NCBI RefSeq assembly: GCF_015223435.1
Contig: NZ_VHKO01000008.1
Span: 1 to 64,000, forward strand
Source: Vibrio hibernica
GTDB lineage: Bacteria; Pseudomonadota; Gammaproteobacteria; Enterobacterales; Vibrionaceae
Direction: 5' to 3'
Length of the DNA: 64,000 bases
Under the pieces are notes generated by a model. It made no database searches. It was not told the DNA's origin and saw only the letters and a list, made by a program, of their open reading frames with translations. The position numbers and the translations under genes are program-made. Below are positions 1 to 8,624 of this stretch, piece by piece. Position 1 is the first letter of the stretch; each line of letters starts with the position of its first letter.

Positions 1-26
1 GGCTTTTTTCAATTTATTCACCAACC

Positions 27-71
27 GTTTAAATTATAATCAAACCACTATTTTTTGATTATAATTTAAAC
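27..71. repeat. Perfect 18-bp AT-rich inverted repeat
   Basis: Arms at 27-44 and 54-71 are perfectly complementary and separated by a 9-nt loop. The element lies about 120 bp upstream of the RRM protein gene. The right arm is not followed by a T-run, so it does not look like a simple rightward terminator. A second, smaller hairpin (GTCTGT/ACAGAC, 131-148) lies closer to the gene. It could be an operator, the leader of the RRM gene, or the remnant of a mobile repeat. Confidence 0.7.
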
Positions 72-191
72 ATTTGAGCGACATCACAGCAATAAGTTGG
101 TAAAAACTCTCTATTAAACGTAAGATCAACAAGTCTGTTCTAATACAGACGTATTCTTAACTTTCTTTTATTCAATATGTAGTATTCAAAT

Positions 192-647
192 ATGAACTCA
201 AAAAAATCAATTATGATGGTTATGGTACTTGCAGTGGTAGGTGCCGTGTTATTTTTCTATTTTAATGTTTCACCTATTGTTAGCTTTCTAGTCGGTGTTG
301 TCGCAACCACTCTTATTCTTTCTACTTCTTCGTCAACACAAGCAAGCTCTTCGAATAAAGAGACAGCTTCGACTCAAACGCTTTATGTCGGTAATCTACC
401 TTATAAAGCAAATGAATCGAATGTTCGTCAAATTTTTTCCGAGTATGGTGAAGTGTTCGCTGTTCGTTTAATGAAAGACAAAAGAACGGGTAAGCGACGT
501 GGTTTTGGTTTTGTTGTTGTTGCTGAAGCAGATACCGATAGCATTATCAATAACCTTAATGAAAAAGATTATATGCAACGTACTTTAAAGGTCCGTGTTG
601 CTAATGATCCTAAACACCCGGAAGGGGAAATGTCCGAACTGGATTAA
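192..647 (+). CDS. Membrane-anchored RRM-domain RNA-binding protein
   Basis: A 151-residue protein with two hydrophobic segments at about residues 7-25 and 28-43, then a Ser/Thr/Gln-rich linker, then one RNA recognition motif. The RRM carries RNP2 (LYVGNL, residues 64-69) and RNP1 (RGFGFVVV, 103-110), the single-stranded RNA-binding signatures. Small RRM proteins occur in Vibrionaceae and cyanobacteria; their RNA targets are mostly unknown. The hydrophobic N-terminus suggests attachment to the inner membrane, with the RRM probably in the cytoplasm (inferred). The gene converges on murI, and the two coding regions overlap tail to tail by 38 bp. Two hairpins sit in the upstream region. The RRM assignment is firm; the function is not known. 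Confidence 0.9.
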   Translation: MNSKKSIMMVMVLAVVGAVLFFYFNVSPIVSFLVGVVATTLILSTSSSTQASSSNKETASTQTLYVGNLPYKANESNVRQIFSEYGEVFAVRLMKDKRTGKRRGFGFVVVAEADTDSIINNLNEKDYMQRTLKVRVANDPKHPEGEMSELD

Positions 648-1422
648 ATCCAAATTCAGCCAATCCTAAGTTCAGTGCCACTCCTTCCCAAGGCGTGGCA
701 CTGCTGTATATAGAGTACCCACTTGTTGTTAATTCGCTATCTATTACATTTTGATTTAATAAGCGACTAACTCTTACCGCAATAGCTTCACCTGAATCGA
801 TTAACACTACATCCTTCCCTAAAACACCCTGCATCTCATATTTTAAAAGAGGGAAATGCGTACATCCAAGAACAGCCACATCAATTTGATTAATAAGCGG
901 AGAAAGTATTTCTTTTAATTCATCGCAATTAACCGGATTACCTCTCAGTTTATCTTCCGCCATTGTAACAAGGCGAGTAGAACCAAGTAGATGAACTTTA
1001 GATTGCGGAGCAAACTCTTTAATTAAGTTATGAGTATAGTGACGATTGATGGTTGCTGGTGTAGCAATAAGGCCAATGGCTTTTGTTGAAATCATTGCCG
1101 CAGGCTTAATCGCAGGAACGACGCCAACAACTGGGATCTTAAGCTCTTGCCTTAGACGAGGTAGGACTATCGTGCTTGCCGTGTTACAGGCAATAACCAC
1201 TAAATCTATATTATGTTCAGTCACCATTTTTCCGACCAAACGACTTACTCTCTCAAGTAATACCTCACTATCAAGCTCCCCATATGGATAGCCTTCATTA
1301 TCAAATAAATAGATATAATTGAGATGGGGTAAATGTGCATAGATATTTTTAAAGACGGATAATCCGCCAACGCCAGAATCAAAAATCAGCACATTTTTTT
1401 CTGCTTGCATCCGCCTAACCAT
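610..1422 (-). CDS. murI: Glutamate racemase
   Basis: MurI interconverts L- and D-glutamate and supplies D-Glu for peptidoglycan precursors in the cytoplasm. The 270-residue protein has the family signatures: [10 protein letters not shown] near the N-terminus and the two catalytic cysteines in ACNTAST (Cys79) and GCTHFPLL (Cys187). It is the last gene of a leftward set after btuB, an adenosyltransferase and a DUF71 protein, with a gap of 43 bp to the last. Its 3' end overlaps the convergent RRM gene by 38 bp. A second ATG four codons in (position 1410) is an alternative start; neither start has a strong ribosome site. Confidence 0.95.
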   Translation of the reverse strand: MVRRMQAEKNVLIFDSGVGGLSVFKNIYAHLPHLNYIYLFDNEGYPYGELDSEVLLERVSRLVGKMVTEHNIDLVVIACNTASTIVLPRLRQELKIPVVGVVPAIKPAAMISTKAIGLIATPATINRHYTHNLIKEFAPQSKVHLLGSTRLVTMAEDKLRGNPVNCDELKEILSPLINQIDVAVLGCTHFPLLKYEMQGVLGKDVVLIDSGEAIAVRVSRLLNQNVIDSELTTSGYSIYSSATPWEGVALNLGLAEFGFNPVRTFPLPGV

Positions 1423-1465
1423 TACAAGTCAAATAAAGAGGGCCATCATACCGCTTTGTGATGTA

Positions 1466-2128
1466 TTAAGAAATAACGGCTCGATAGCGTAAGTGGCAGT
1501 AACCCGATAAAGATTCAATGTCCAATTGGCTAAGCTGTAATTTCCCAGTAAAACAAGGAGCTTGAGTCACCAAAGTGTGGAACTCCCCATTCTCACCACA
1601 CCAATCGACATTATCAGGAAGTTGACTAAGTAAGCTTGTGGTATACCACTGTCCACAAAATTCTGCTGGCAACATTTCATTTTGAGTCGTGACTAAAATG
1701 GTTTTTATACCGACATCTAAAATCTCTTTTGCCAGTTGATTACTTGGATCGCCTAATAAAGGAAAAATGCATTTCCAACCAGCCGGTTCAATATAACGGC
1801 GTCGATAATCGGCAATACCGTTATGGAACATGTCGCCAAAGGCAACGCAATCAAACTCTAGCTCACTCGATTTTAGTCCATTGACGATACATGCTTGATA
1901 AATTTCATTTGATGGAAAGACTTCCGGTAGTTCAATCTTGATCAATGGTAATCCCATTAATTGAGCTTGCATCTCGACCACTGAAATAGGAGTCACTTGG
2001 TAAGGAACCTGTTCACCCACAAACGATGTAAAAATGCCAACCACTTCATAAGTAGGATCCCGTAATAATCGAATTAAGCTTAAACATGAATCTTTTCCAG
2101 ATGACCAACTGACCATGACTTTTTTCAT
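1466..2128 (-). CDS. DUF71/Dph6-type ATP pyrophosphatase, B12-linked
   Basis: A 220-residue PP-loop ATPase of the DUF71/COG2102 family. The ATP-binding loop SWSSGKDS is at residues 7-14 and the family motif GENGEFHT at about 178-185. Eukaryotic and archaeal members amidate diphthine on EF2. Bacteria lack that modification, and comparative genomics has placed a bacterial subgroup with B12 transport and salvage genes. The context here fits: the gene starts 7 bp after a cob(I)alamin adenosyltransferase, itself after btuB and a cobalamin riboswitch. The likely reaction is an ATP-dependent amidation or related step in corrinoid salvage, but this is inferred from context and has no direct sequence proof. 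Confidence 0.85.
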   Translation of the reverse strand: MKKVMVSWSSGKDSCLSLIRLLRDPTYEVVGIFTSFVGEQVPYQVTPISVVEMQAQLMGLPLIKIELPEVFPSNEIYQACIVNGLKSSELEFDCVAFGDMFHNGIADYRRRYIEPAGWKCIFPLLGDPSNQLAKEILDVGIKTILVTTQNEMLPAEFCGQWYTTSLLSQLPDNVDWCGENGEFHTLVTQAPCFTGKLQLSQLDIESLSGYCHLRYRAVIS

Positions 2129-2135
2129 ATATTAT

Positions 2136-2681
2136 TCATTTTTTTTCAGGCATCGGATAGCTTTTACTGATAAAAGGCGTTTCTTCTACCCCGTGCACCA
2201 TATTGGTATAAGAAGCTAATGCATAAAATACATTGGTTATTAAATTTGCATAACGGAATAAAATATCATCTGGTGGTACACGCCTTCCCTCTTGATGAAC
2301 CGCAACTAAAGCACGAACCGTTTTTTTTCCTAATGAGCGACATAAATGCAATTCAGATGCGACAGGATGTCCTCCCGGTAATACAAATCCTTTTTTACCA
2401 CCATTCAAGATCTTTTTAATTCTTTCATAGTCTGCTTTTAATTCAATGAGTTCATCTTCAGTAATTGCTAATTTCCCCCTAACAGAACCATTTAGGTGAT
2501 AAGTATTCGGCTGTAAACGAGATAAGACATCCTTTACTAATTCAGGGATCTGATCTTTACTTAATACCAAGCCAATTCGTGAACAGAGCTCATCGGTAAT
2601 AATTTCATAATCACAGCGATGACTTTCTTCATAAATAAATGGATAGCATAATTCATCAATATCTTTACCTACTGGTTTCAT
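2136..2681 (-). CDS. Cob(I)alamin adenosyltransferase, PduO-type
   Basis: Transfers the adenosyl group of ATP to cob(I)alamin to make coenzyme B12. The 181-residue protein carries PduO/MMAB-family motifs: FVLPGG at residues 99-104 (counting from the chosen start), the SELHLCRSLGKKTVR stretch after it, and the helix RYANLITNVFYAL at 143-155. The ATG at 2681 was chosen because GGAG lies 7 bp upstream; an upstream TTG (2696) would add five residues. It follows btuB after a strong terminator-like hairpin and precedes the DUF71 gene by 7 bp, suggesting that imported B12 is converted to coenzyme form by the same operon. Confidence 0.9.
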   Translation of the reverse strand: MKPVGKDIDELCYPFIYEESHRCDYEIITDELCSRIGLVLSKDQIPELVKDVLSRLQPNTYHLNGSVRGKLAITEDELIELKADYERIKKILNGGKKGFVLPGGHPVASELHLCRSLGKKTVRALVAVHQEGRRVPPDDILFRYANLITNVFYALASYTNMVHGVEETPFISKSYPMPEKK

Positions 2682-2700
2682 TTTAGTCTCCAACAAAAAA

Positions 2701-2740
2701 CCACCACCTTTAATTTTGTATTTAGTCTTAAAGATGGCGG
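2701..2740 (-). terminator. Intercistronic terminator or attenuator after btuB
   Basis: On the minus strand a 13-bp stem (two G-U pairs; arms 2728-2740 and 2701-2713) is followed by TTTTTTG. It lies between the btuB stop and the adenosyltransferase ribosome site. It probably terminates most btuB transcripts and lets a fraction read into the downstream genes, since no separate promoter is obvious in the 70-bp gap. Confidence 0.75.
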
Positions 2741-2754
2741 TATATTTTTATTAT

Positions 2755-4647
2755 TTAAAATTGATAAGCTGCGTTTAAGTAAAACTCTCTCTCTGCACTA
2801 TTATAATTCGCTTTTGATACATAACTTTTATTGAATAAGTTTGTTACCTTTACTCTTAAGGTTAACTGGTCTGTCACAAAATAACTGGTACCTAAATCGA
2901 CTAAAGTATAAGCCTCTACTTTTTGGGTGTTATTAGCATCCGAATATGATTGACCATAATAAATAGCCGTCATATCTAATTGCCATATATCTGCTGTGTA
3001 TCCTACATTCCACTTAGCACTATGTTTTGAGCGATATATTAGTTGTTTTCCTGTTTTTTTATCTTCTGAATCTAAGTAGTCGTAGCTGATATCATGGAAT
3101 AAAGCCCAAGTATGAAACTCCGTACCAATTTCAATACCTTGCAAGGTTGCCTTATCTACATTAGAAGGCATCCAATTAGTTCCCGTTGAATCTGTGGGGT
3201 CAGGGGCCCAAGCAATAAGGTTGTTCAATTTGTTATGATACCCATTAAAATACCAATTAATGGGTTGATAATCGCCTCGGATACCAAGTTCATAACTGGT
3301 AGATTCCTCTGGTTTTAAATTTGGATTACCGCCTCCTGGATAGTATAAATCATTAAAAGTAGGTGCACGGAAAGCAGTACCAACATTTGTTGAGAGAGTA
3401 AGATTCGATGTTAATTCATAAGCTACACCGGCTTGCCATGTATTATTTCGCCCATAGCTATCATTATCATCTGTCCGAATGCTACCATCAAATAACCAAT
3501 CTGCAATTTTCAAAGATGAAGTCCCATAAATCGCTTTATTATCTCGCTCATCTTTAGTATATGAAGAACTGCTATTGTCAACATTATCTCGGTACCACTC
3601 CACCCCTCCCCCAACCCCCCAGTTACCATTAATTTGATAATGGTTAAACCAATTAACAGAGATACGGTCAGACTTTATAGTACTTACCGGTGTATTATCA
3701 TCCCCGGTGTCTAATTTATCCTGGTTTTGTGCAACCGTTAATTCACTAAAATAATCTTGATTGGTATATTCCGTTTTCCCTGCAATGCTATATTGTCGAG
3801 CTTTAGATTTAGCATTAGGATTATTGACATACTGCCCTGTACTAAAATCTGTATACCCATTATCAAAATCGCTTTCGCCATTATCAAAATCGCTTTCGCC
3901 ATTATGCAGTAAACCTTGTAGGCTTATTTTCCAGTGATTATCTAAGTGAGTACCAATCTCAATATAGCTGTTTTGGTTACTATAACTATCAGAATCTTGA
4001 TCAGCTGGTTCTGTCATAGCAGAAAAACCATCAGCACCATTAACATCAGTCGCAACCTTAATCCAAGCCCCATCATCATTGATGCCTTGAGCCGAAGCAC
4101 CAAGTTGATGGTACCCATGACTCCCTATCCCAGTTGTCACTTGAGCAGAATTACCCTGTCCTTCAATCGAAGTGATAATATTAAGCACACCACCAATTGC
4201 ATCAGAACCATACTGAGCAGCACGTGAACCGCGAATCAATTCAATTTTTGAAATAGCAGTCAATGGAACTTGACTAAAATCAGCGCCACCAGCTGTCGCA
4301 CTATTAATACGCACACCATTTAATAAAATGAGTATTTGGTTAGACGCTGAACCTCTTAAATATACGGACGTAATCTGTCCTGGACCACCTGATGAAATAA
4401 CTTTAACCCCGGGTAACCGCTGTAAAACATCCGCGATAGTATTGGCTTGCATCGCTTCAATTTCATTTTTTGTTACGATAGATATAGGAGTGATAACATT
4501 TTTTAACGGCTGAGCCATACGCCTCGCCGTCACCACCATAGTTTCAGAGTTGGCTTTATTTGTAGAAAAAACTGCCTCAGCAGCATATGAAAAAGATAGA
4601 GGGGTGCACAGCGACATAATAGACGCTGCTAAAAGTGTTTTTTTCAT
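2755..4647 (-). CDS. btuB: TonB-dependent vitamin B12 receptor BtuB
   Basis: An outer-membrane beta-barrel that imports cobalamin using TonB energy. The 630-residue protein has a signal peptide (about residues 1-22), a TonB box ETMVVTA (35-41), a plug domain with VYLRGSASNQILILLNGVRI and ELIRGSRAAQYGSDAIGGVLNI-type motifs, and a barrel ending in the aromatic signature AAYQF. It is directly preceded by a cobalamin riboswitch, which confirms the B12 assignment among TonB receptors. It heads a B12 operon. An exact 21-bp tandem duplication near 3861-3905 repeats NGESDFD in an early barrel loop, followed by a third divergent copy NGYTDFS. Confidence 0.95.
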   Translation of the reverse strand: MKKTLLAASIMSLCTPLSFSYAAEAVFSTNKANSETMVVTARRMAQPLKNVITPISIVTKNEIEAMQANTIADVLQRLPGVKVISSGGPGQITSVYLRGSASNQILILLNGVRINSATAGGADFSQVPLTAISKIELIRGSRAAQYGSDAIGGVLNIITSIEGQGNSAQVTTGIGSHGYHQLGASAQGINDDGAWIKVATDVNGADGFSAMTEPADQDSDSYSNQNSYIEIGTHLDNHWKISLQGLLHNGESDFDNGESDFDNGYTDFSTGQYVNNPNAKSKARQYSIAGKTEYTNQDYFSELTVAQNQDKLDTGDDNTPVSTIKSDRISVNWFNHYQINGNWGVGGGVEWYRDNVDNSSSSYTKDERDNKAIYGTSSLKIADWLFDGSIRTDDNDSYGRNNTWQAGVAYELTSNLTLSTNVGTAFRAPTFNDLYYPGGGNPNLKPEESTSYELGIRGDYQPINWYFNGYHNKLNNLIAWAPDPTDSTGTNWMPSNVDKATLQGIEIGTEFHTWALFHDISYDYLDSEDKKTGKQLIYRSKHSAKWNVGYTADIWQLDMTAIYYGQSYSDANNTQKVEAYTLVDLGTSYFVTDQLTLRVKVTNLFNKSYVSKANYNSAEREFYLNAAYQF

Positions 4648-4694
4648 TTATTATAAATCCTAAAACGCGAGAAACATTGCGAGCATTTGCTCCG

Positions 4695-4910
4695 TTGCTG
4701 GCAGGTCTTCGGACTTAAAGCTCGGTATTGCTACCACCTACTCCTTTCCACTTCCCATCTTGCTTTGTTCAAGCTAAAACAGTGTCTCGGTTAATCATTA
4801 ACCTTGAAAGTTTCGTTCTTCACACCGCTGCGCGTCAGTTCTGGATTTACACCAAATTCCCTTTTCAGCCTTCCTTATTCAATAAAATCAAATACAGAGG
4901 TCACCAGCAA
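4695..4910 (-). ncRNA. Cobalamin riboswitch upstream of btuB
   Basis: Read on the minus strand, the element has the expected parts in order: P1 5' arm TTGCTGG (4904-4910), the conserved GGGAA..GGTG..AATCC core (about 4842-4865), a GGGAAG stretch, and the B12 box AGTCCGAAGACCTGCC (4700-4715). P1 closes with CCAGCAA (4695-4701). The length of about 216 nt is normal for this class. It sits about 50 nt before the btuB ATG, so ligand binding most likely blocks translation or transcription of btuB and the genes behind it. The GGAGC-aaat-GCTC hairpin next to it may belong to the expression platform. Confidence 0.93.
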
Positions 4911-4939
4911 AGCCGATCCTAAAGTGCTATGATCGGCTT
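4910..4939. repeat. Hairpin between riboswitch and trmA
   Basis: Perfect 9-bp inverted repeat AAGCCGATC (4910-4918) and GATCGGCTT (4931-4939) with a 12-nt loop, abutting the 5' edge of the riboswitch. No T-run follows on either strand. It could be the 5' end structure of the btuB leader or an operator. The stretch 4940-5092 up to trmA shows nothing else recognisable. Confidence 0.5.
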
Positions 4940-5092
4940 GTCTACACTATTATTAAGAGCAATGAATGATGTATTTCTCATTTATTCAGGTCAGCAATGA
5001 TTTATAGCCAATACTGGACATCTTTGCTGCAATAGATAAAATCTGCGCTCCTTGTTCCAATCTCTATTTAAAGAACATCAAAAGGCTTATTT

Positions 5093-6199
5093 ATGGCAAC
5101 TGAAAACAGCAGTGCGGATCGCTATGCGCAACAACTAACCAACAAACTGCAACGTCTAGACGAGATGTTTTGTGAGTTTACCACGCCAGAAATCGAAGTC
5201 TTTGAATCACCAGAACAACACTACCGCATGCGTGCTGAATTTCGCGTATGGCATGAGGGTGAAGACATGTATTACATCATGTTTAACCAAGAAACTCGTG
5301 AAAAATACCGTGTTGATCAATTCCCAACGGCTAGCCGCCTTATTAATGATTTAATGCCACTGCTATTAGATGCAATGAAGCCGAATCACAGCTTGCGCCA
5401 TAAACTGTTTCAAGTGGATTTTTTGTCTACATTAAGTGGTGAGATTTTAGTTTCGCTGTTATACCACCGCCAACTCGATGAAGAATGGAAGCAACAAGCA
5501 CAAGCCTTAAAGCAACGCCTTAACGATGAAGGATTTAACCTAGATTTAATTGGTCGCGCTCGTAAAATGAAAATCGTCATGGATCGCGAATATGTGATAG
5601 AAAAACTGCAAGTCAACGGTAAGCCTTATATCTATCAACAGGTTGAAAATAGCTTCACTCAACCTAACGGCATTGCGGCGCAGAAAATGTTGGAATGGGC
5701 GGTCGATTGCACTCAAGACAGCCAAGGTGATTTACTTGAACTCTATTGTGGTAACGGGAATTTCTCCCTTGCTTTGGCGCAAAACTTTAATCGAGTACTC
5801 GCGACGGAATTAGCAAAACCATCCGTAGATTCAGCGCAATACAACATCAAAGCAAACAACATTGATAACGTACAAATTATTCGCATGTCGGCAGAGGATT
5901 TTACGGACGCAATGGAAGGTAAACGAGAATTTCGTCGTTTGAAAGATAATGGCATTGATTTAAACAGTTATCACTGCAACACCATTTTTGTCGATCCGCC
6001 TCGTTCGGGCATGGATGACGGCACCTGTAAAATGGTACAAGGTTATGAACGTATTATGTATATTTCATGTAACCCTGAAACCCTGAAAGATAACTTGGCC
6101 ATTTTAACGCAGACTCACAATATCACGCGCTTTGCTTTGTTTGATCAATTTCCTTACACCCATCACATGGAGGTTGGTGTATTTTTAGAGTGTAAATAA
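5093..6199 (+). CDS. trmA: tRNA (uracil-5-)-methyltransferase
   Basis: TrmA makes ribothymidine at tRNA position 54 (m5U54) using S-adenosylmethionine. The 368-residue protein matches the enterobacterial length. The SAM-binding motif [12 protein letters not shown] begins near residue 214. The DPPRSG motif lies near residue 301. YISCNPETL near residue 323 contains the cysteine that attacks uracil C6. The ATG is preceded by AAAGG (AAAAGGC). The gene stands alone, divergent from the btuB operon and convergent with fabR, and is followed by its own terminator. Confidence 0.96.
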   Translation: MATENSSADRYAQQLTNKLQRLDEMFCEFTTPEIEVFESPEQHYRMRAEFRVWHEGEDMYYIMFNQETREKYRVDQFPTASRLINDLMPLLLDAMKPNHSLRHKLFQVDFLSTLSGEILVSLLYHRQLDEEWKQQAQALKQRLNDEGFNLDLIGRARKMKIVMDREYVIEKLQVNGKPYIYQQVENSFTQPNGIAAQKMLEWAVDCTQDSQGDLLELYCGNGNFSLALAQNFNRVLATELAKPSVDSAQYNIKANNIDNVQIIRMSAEDFTDAMEGKREFRRLKDNGIDLNSYHCNTIFVDPPRSGMDDGTCKMVQGYERIMYISCNPETLKDNLAILTQTHNITRFALFDQFPYTHHMEVGVFLECK

Positions 6200-6222
6200 T
6201 CACTCATAATGAACAATAACAT

Positions 6223-6254
6223 CGACTTTACAGCTTACCTAAAGTCGGTGTTTT
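6223..6254 (+). terminator. Terminator of trmA
   Basis: An 8-bp stem CGACTTTA/TAAAGTCG (6223-6230, 6240-6247) followed by GTGTTTT lies 24 bp after the trmA stop, in the convergent gap with fabR. Confidence 0.7.
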
Positions 6255-6283
6255 CATCACTACCCTCAAATTTAAGCAAAATA

Positions 6284-6901
6284 TTAACGACCAGATTGAC
6301 GGTACTTTCTCTTTGTTAACATTGCACCTTTCGACAGCATCTTTAACTGTAAAATCATTCGTTCAGATAAAGCATTTCTATCTTCCACATTGAGATCCAA
6401 CGCTTCAGCTCCCGAAGTAAAAACAATGGTGACCGCCGCTTCCGCTTGAATAGCCGCAAATTCACGCTCCAAACCCGTTCTCATGAAATATTCCGTTAAT
6501 TCGGCGCCAAAATGATGCACCTCACGCGCGACAGCGGTTCTAAATTCTGCCGATGTCCCAGAACGCTCACGCAACAATAAACGAAAGATATTTGGATTGT
6601 GTTCGATAAACTCCATAAAAGTATGCACCGAGGTCCGGATTAAACTTCCTTCAGCAACAATGCGTTGACGAGCTTGGCGCATAAGTTGACGTAATAACAA
6701 ACCGCCCTCATCCACCATAACCAACCCTAATTCATCCATATCTTTAAAATGACGATAAAAGGAAGTGGGTGCAATCCCAGCTTCTCTTGATACTTCTCGT
6801 AGGCTTAAATTAGAAAAACCTCGATCAGCACTCAATTGACCAAACGCCGCATCAATTAGGGAGCGGCGTGTTTTTTCTTTCTGTTGAGCTCGAATACCCA
6901 T
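6284..6901 (-). CDS. fabR: TetR-family repressor of unsaturated fatty acid synthesis
   Basis: FabR represses fabA/fabB-type genes and tunes the saturated/unsaturated balance of membrane lipids. The 205-residue protein has an N-terminal TetR helix-turn-helix: the opening [14 protein letters not shown], then [21 protein letters not shown] at about residues 27-48, nearly identical to enterobacterial FabR. The [11 protein letters not shown] stretch in the ligand domain is also typical. It is divergent from sthA across 237 bp, the arrangement also seen in E. coli (fabR-sthA), although in E. coli the orientation differs. Confidence 0.93.
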   Translation of the reverse strand: MGIRAQQKEKTRRSLIDAAFGQLSADRGFSNLSLREVSREAGIAPTSFYRHFKDMDELGLVMVDEGGLLLRQLMRQARQRIVAEGSLIRTSVHTFMEFIEHNPNIFRLLLRERSGTSAEFRTAVAREVHHFGAELTEYFMRTGLEREFAAIQAEAAVTIVFTSGAEALDLNVEDRNALSERMILQLKMLSKGAMLTKRKYRQSGR

Positions 6902-7138
6902 AATGCCATCTACTTATTTTAACGTGCGGAACCCAAAAACCATCAAGACAATATACCGACAAATAGAGCCCTCAACCACTTCCATAACAACATTTCATTT
7001 TCAATACAACGAAATGGAGATAAACACCTCTTATCTTTGTGATCCCCCCGATGTGTTTTCATGTGGATCATTTACCCATAAAATGAATAGGTTAATATAG
7101 TGAAAATATTATGTTGTGAAATATAACAAGGGTAAAGC

Positions 7139-8539
7139 ATGAAGGATTTAACACACTTTGATGTCATCGTCATTGGGAGCGGTCCAGGTGGAGAAGGGGC
7201 AGCGATGGGGTTGGCCAAGGCTGGGTTAAACGTAGCCATAATAGAAAAAGAAAACAGTGTTGGGGGTGGTTGTACTCATTGGGGCACCATACCTTCCAAA
7301 GCACTGCGTCATGCCGTTAGCCGTATTATTGAATTCAATAGTAATCCTTTATTTTGCAAAAATAACACCAGTTTAACTGCATCATTTTCAGATATTTTGG
7401 ATCATGCCAAAATTGTTATTGATAAACAAACTCGGTTGCGCCAAGGATTTTACGATCGAAATGAATGCACCTTAATTTTTGGCAAAGCCCGATTTACTGG
7501 CTCAAATTCAGTTTCTGTCGCTCAAGTAGACGGATCATCTGAACACTACAGTGCAGATAAATTTGTTATCGCAACAGGCTCTCGTCCTTATCAACCTGAT
7601 GATATCGATTTTAACCATCCACGCATTTACAACAGCGATACCGTCTTAAATCTGCAACACGATCCACGCCATATTATTATTTATGGGGCGGGTGTGATCG
7701 GCTGTGAATATGCCTCTATTTTCCGAGGTCTTGGTGTTAAAACCGATCTGATCAACACTCGCGATCGTTTATTAGCCTTCTTAGATAATGAAACCTCCGA
7801 TGCTTTGTCTTATCACTTCTGGAACAGCGGTGTAGTGATCCGCAATGATGAAACTTATCAAAAAGTTGAAGGCACAGCAGACGGTGTGATCGTCCATATG
7901 CAGTCAGGCAAAAAAATGAAAGCCGATTGTTTGTTATACGCCAATGGCCGCACAGGTAATACCGATACGTTAGATCTACCAGAAGTAGGATTAACACCTG
8001 ATTCACGCGGTCAACTTTCGGTGAACAAGCATTATCAAACTAATGTTGAGCACGTTTATGCCGTCGGCGATGTTATTGGTTATCCAAGCCTTGCCAGCGC
8101 CGCTTATGATCAAGGTCGTTTTGTTGCACAAGCCATTGCAAAAGGTCAAGCCGATCAATTCTTAATTGAAGATATTCCTACCGGGATTTACACCATTCCA
8201 GAAATTAGCTCAGTCGGAAAAACAGAACAAGAACTGACAGCCACAAAAGTTCCGTATGAAGTCGGTCGCGCCTCTTTTAAACATTTGGCTCGTGCGCAAA
8301 TTTCGGGTAAAGACGTGGGTAGTTTGAAAATTTTATTTCACCGAGAAACTAAGGCTATTTTAGGTATTCATTGCTTTGGTGAACGCGCGGCGGAAATTAT
8401 TCACATCGGGCAAGCGATAATGGAACAAAAAGGAAACGCAAATACTATCGAGTATTTTGTGAATACCACATTTAACTATCCAACCATGGCAGAAGCCTTC
8501 CGGGTGGCGGCACTAAATGGTTTAAATCGGTTGTTTTAG
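7139..8539 (+). CDS. sthA: Soluble pyridine nucleotide transhydrogenase
   Basis: SthA is a cytoplasmic FAD enzyme that moves electrons between NADPH and NAD+, mainly reoxidising surplus NADPH. The 466-residue sequence has the FAD-binding [10 protein letters not shown] at residues 13-22, a nucleotide-binding [12 protein letters not shown] motif in the middle, and YAVGDVIG near residue 310. The motif [13 protein letters not shown] shows the hallmark of SthA: the second cysteine of the disulfide-reductase family is replaced by Thr, so no redox disulfide is present. It is monocistronic with a strong terminator after it. TGATCC (7041 region) and GGATCA flank a possible operator upstream. Confidence 0.96.
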   Translation: MKDLTHFDVIVIGSGPGGEGAAMGLAKAGLNVAIIEKENSVGGGCTHWGTIPSKALRHAVSRIIEFNSNPLFCKNNTSLTASFSDILDHAKIVIDKQTRLRQGFYDRNECTLIFGKARFTGSNSVSVAQVDGSSEHYSADKFVIATGSRPYQPDDIDFNHPRIYNSDTVLNLQHDPRHIIIYGAGVIGCEYASIFRGLGVKTDLINTRDRLLAFLDNETSDALSYHFWNSGVVIRNDETYQKVEGTADGVIVHMQSGKKMKADCLLYANGRTGNTDTLDLPEVGLTPDSRGQLSVNKHYQTNVEHVYAVGDVIGYPSLASAAYDQGRFVAQAIAKGQADQFLIEDIPTGIYTIPEISSVGKTEQELTATKVPYEVGRASFKHLARAQISGKDVGSLKILFHRETKAILGIHCFGERAAEIIHIGQAIMEQKGNANTIEYFVNTTFNYPTMAEAFRVAALNGLNRLF

Positions 8540-8564
8540 ACTTTCAATATAGATAAAGACAAAC

Positions 8565-8596
8565 AAAAGGGAGCGAATTTAGCTCCCTTGTTTTTA
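8565..8596. terminator. Terminator between sthA and dinF
   Basis: Stem AAGGGAGC (8567-8574)/GCTCCCTT (8582-8589) followed by GTTTTT on the plus strand and flanked by A-rich sequence, so it probably serves both convergent genes. Confidence 0.85.
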
Positions 8597-8624
8597 CCTG
8601 ACCTTACTCATATTTACCTTAGCT

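Noticed and set aside
1046..1291. Additional genes on the strand opposite to murI, btuB, gyrB and others
   Set aside because: Open frames opposite strongly coding genes have low-complexity or unlikely composition, no ribosome sites and no recognisable domains; they are shadows.
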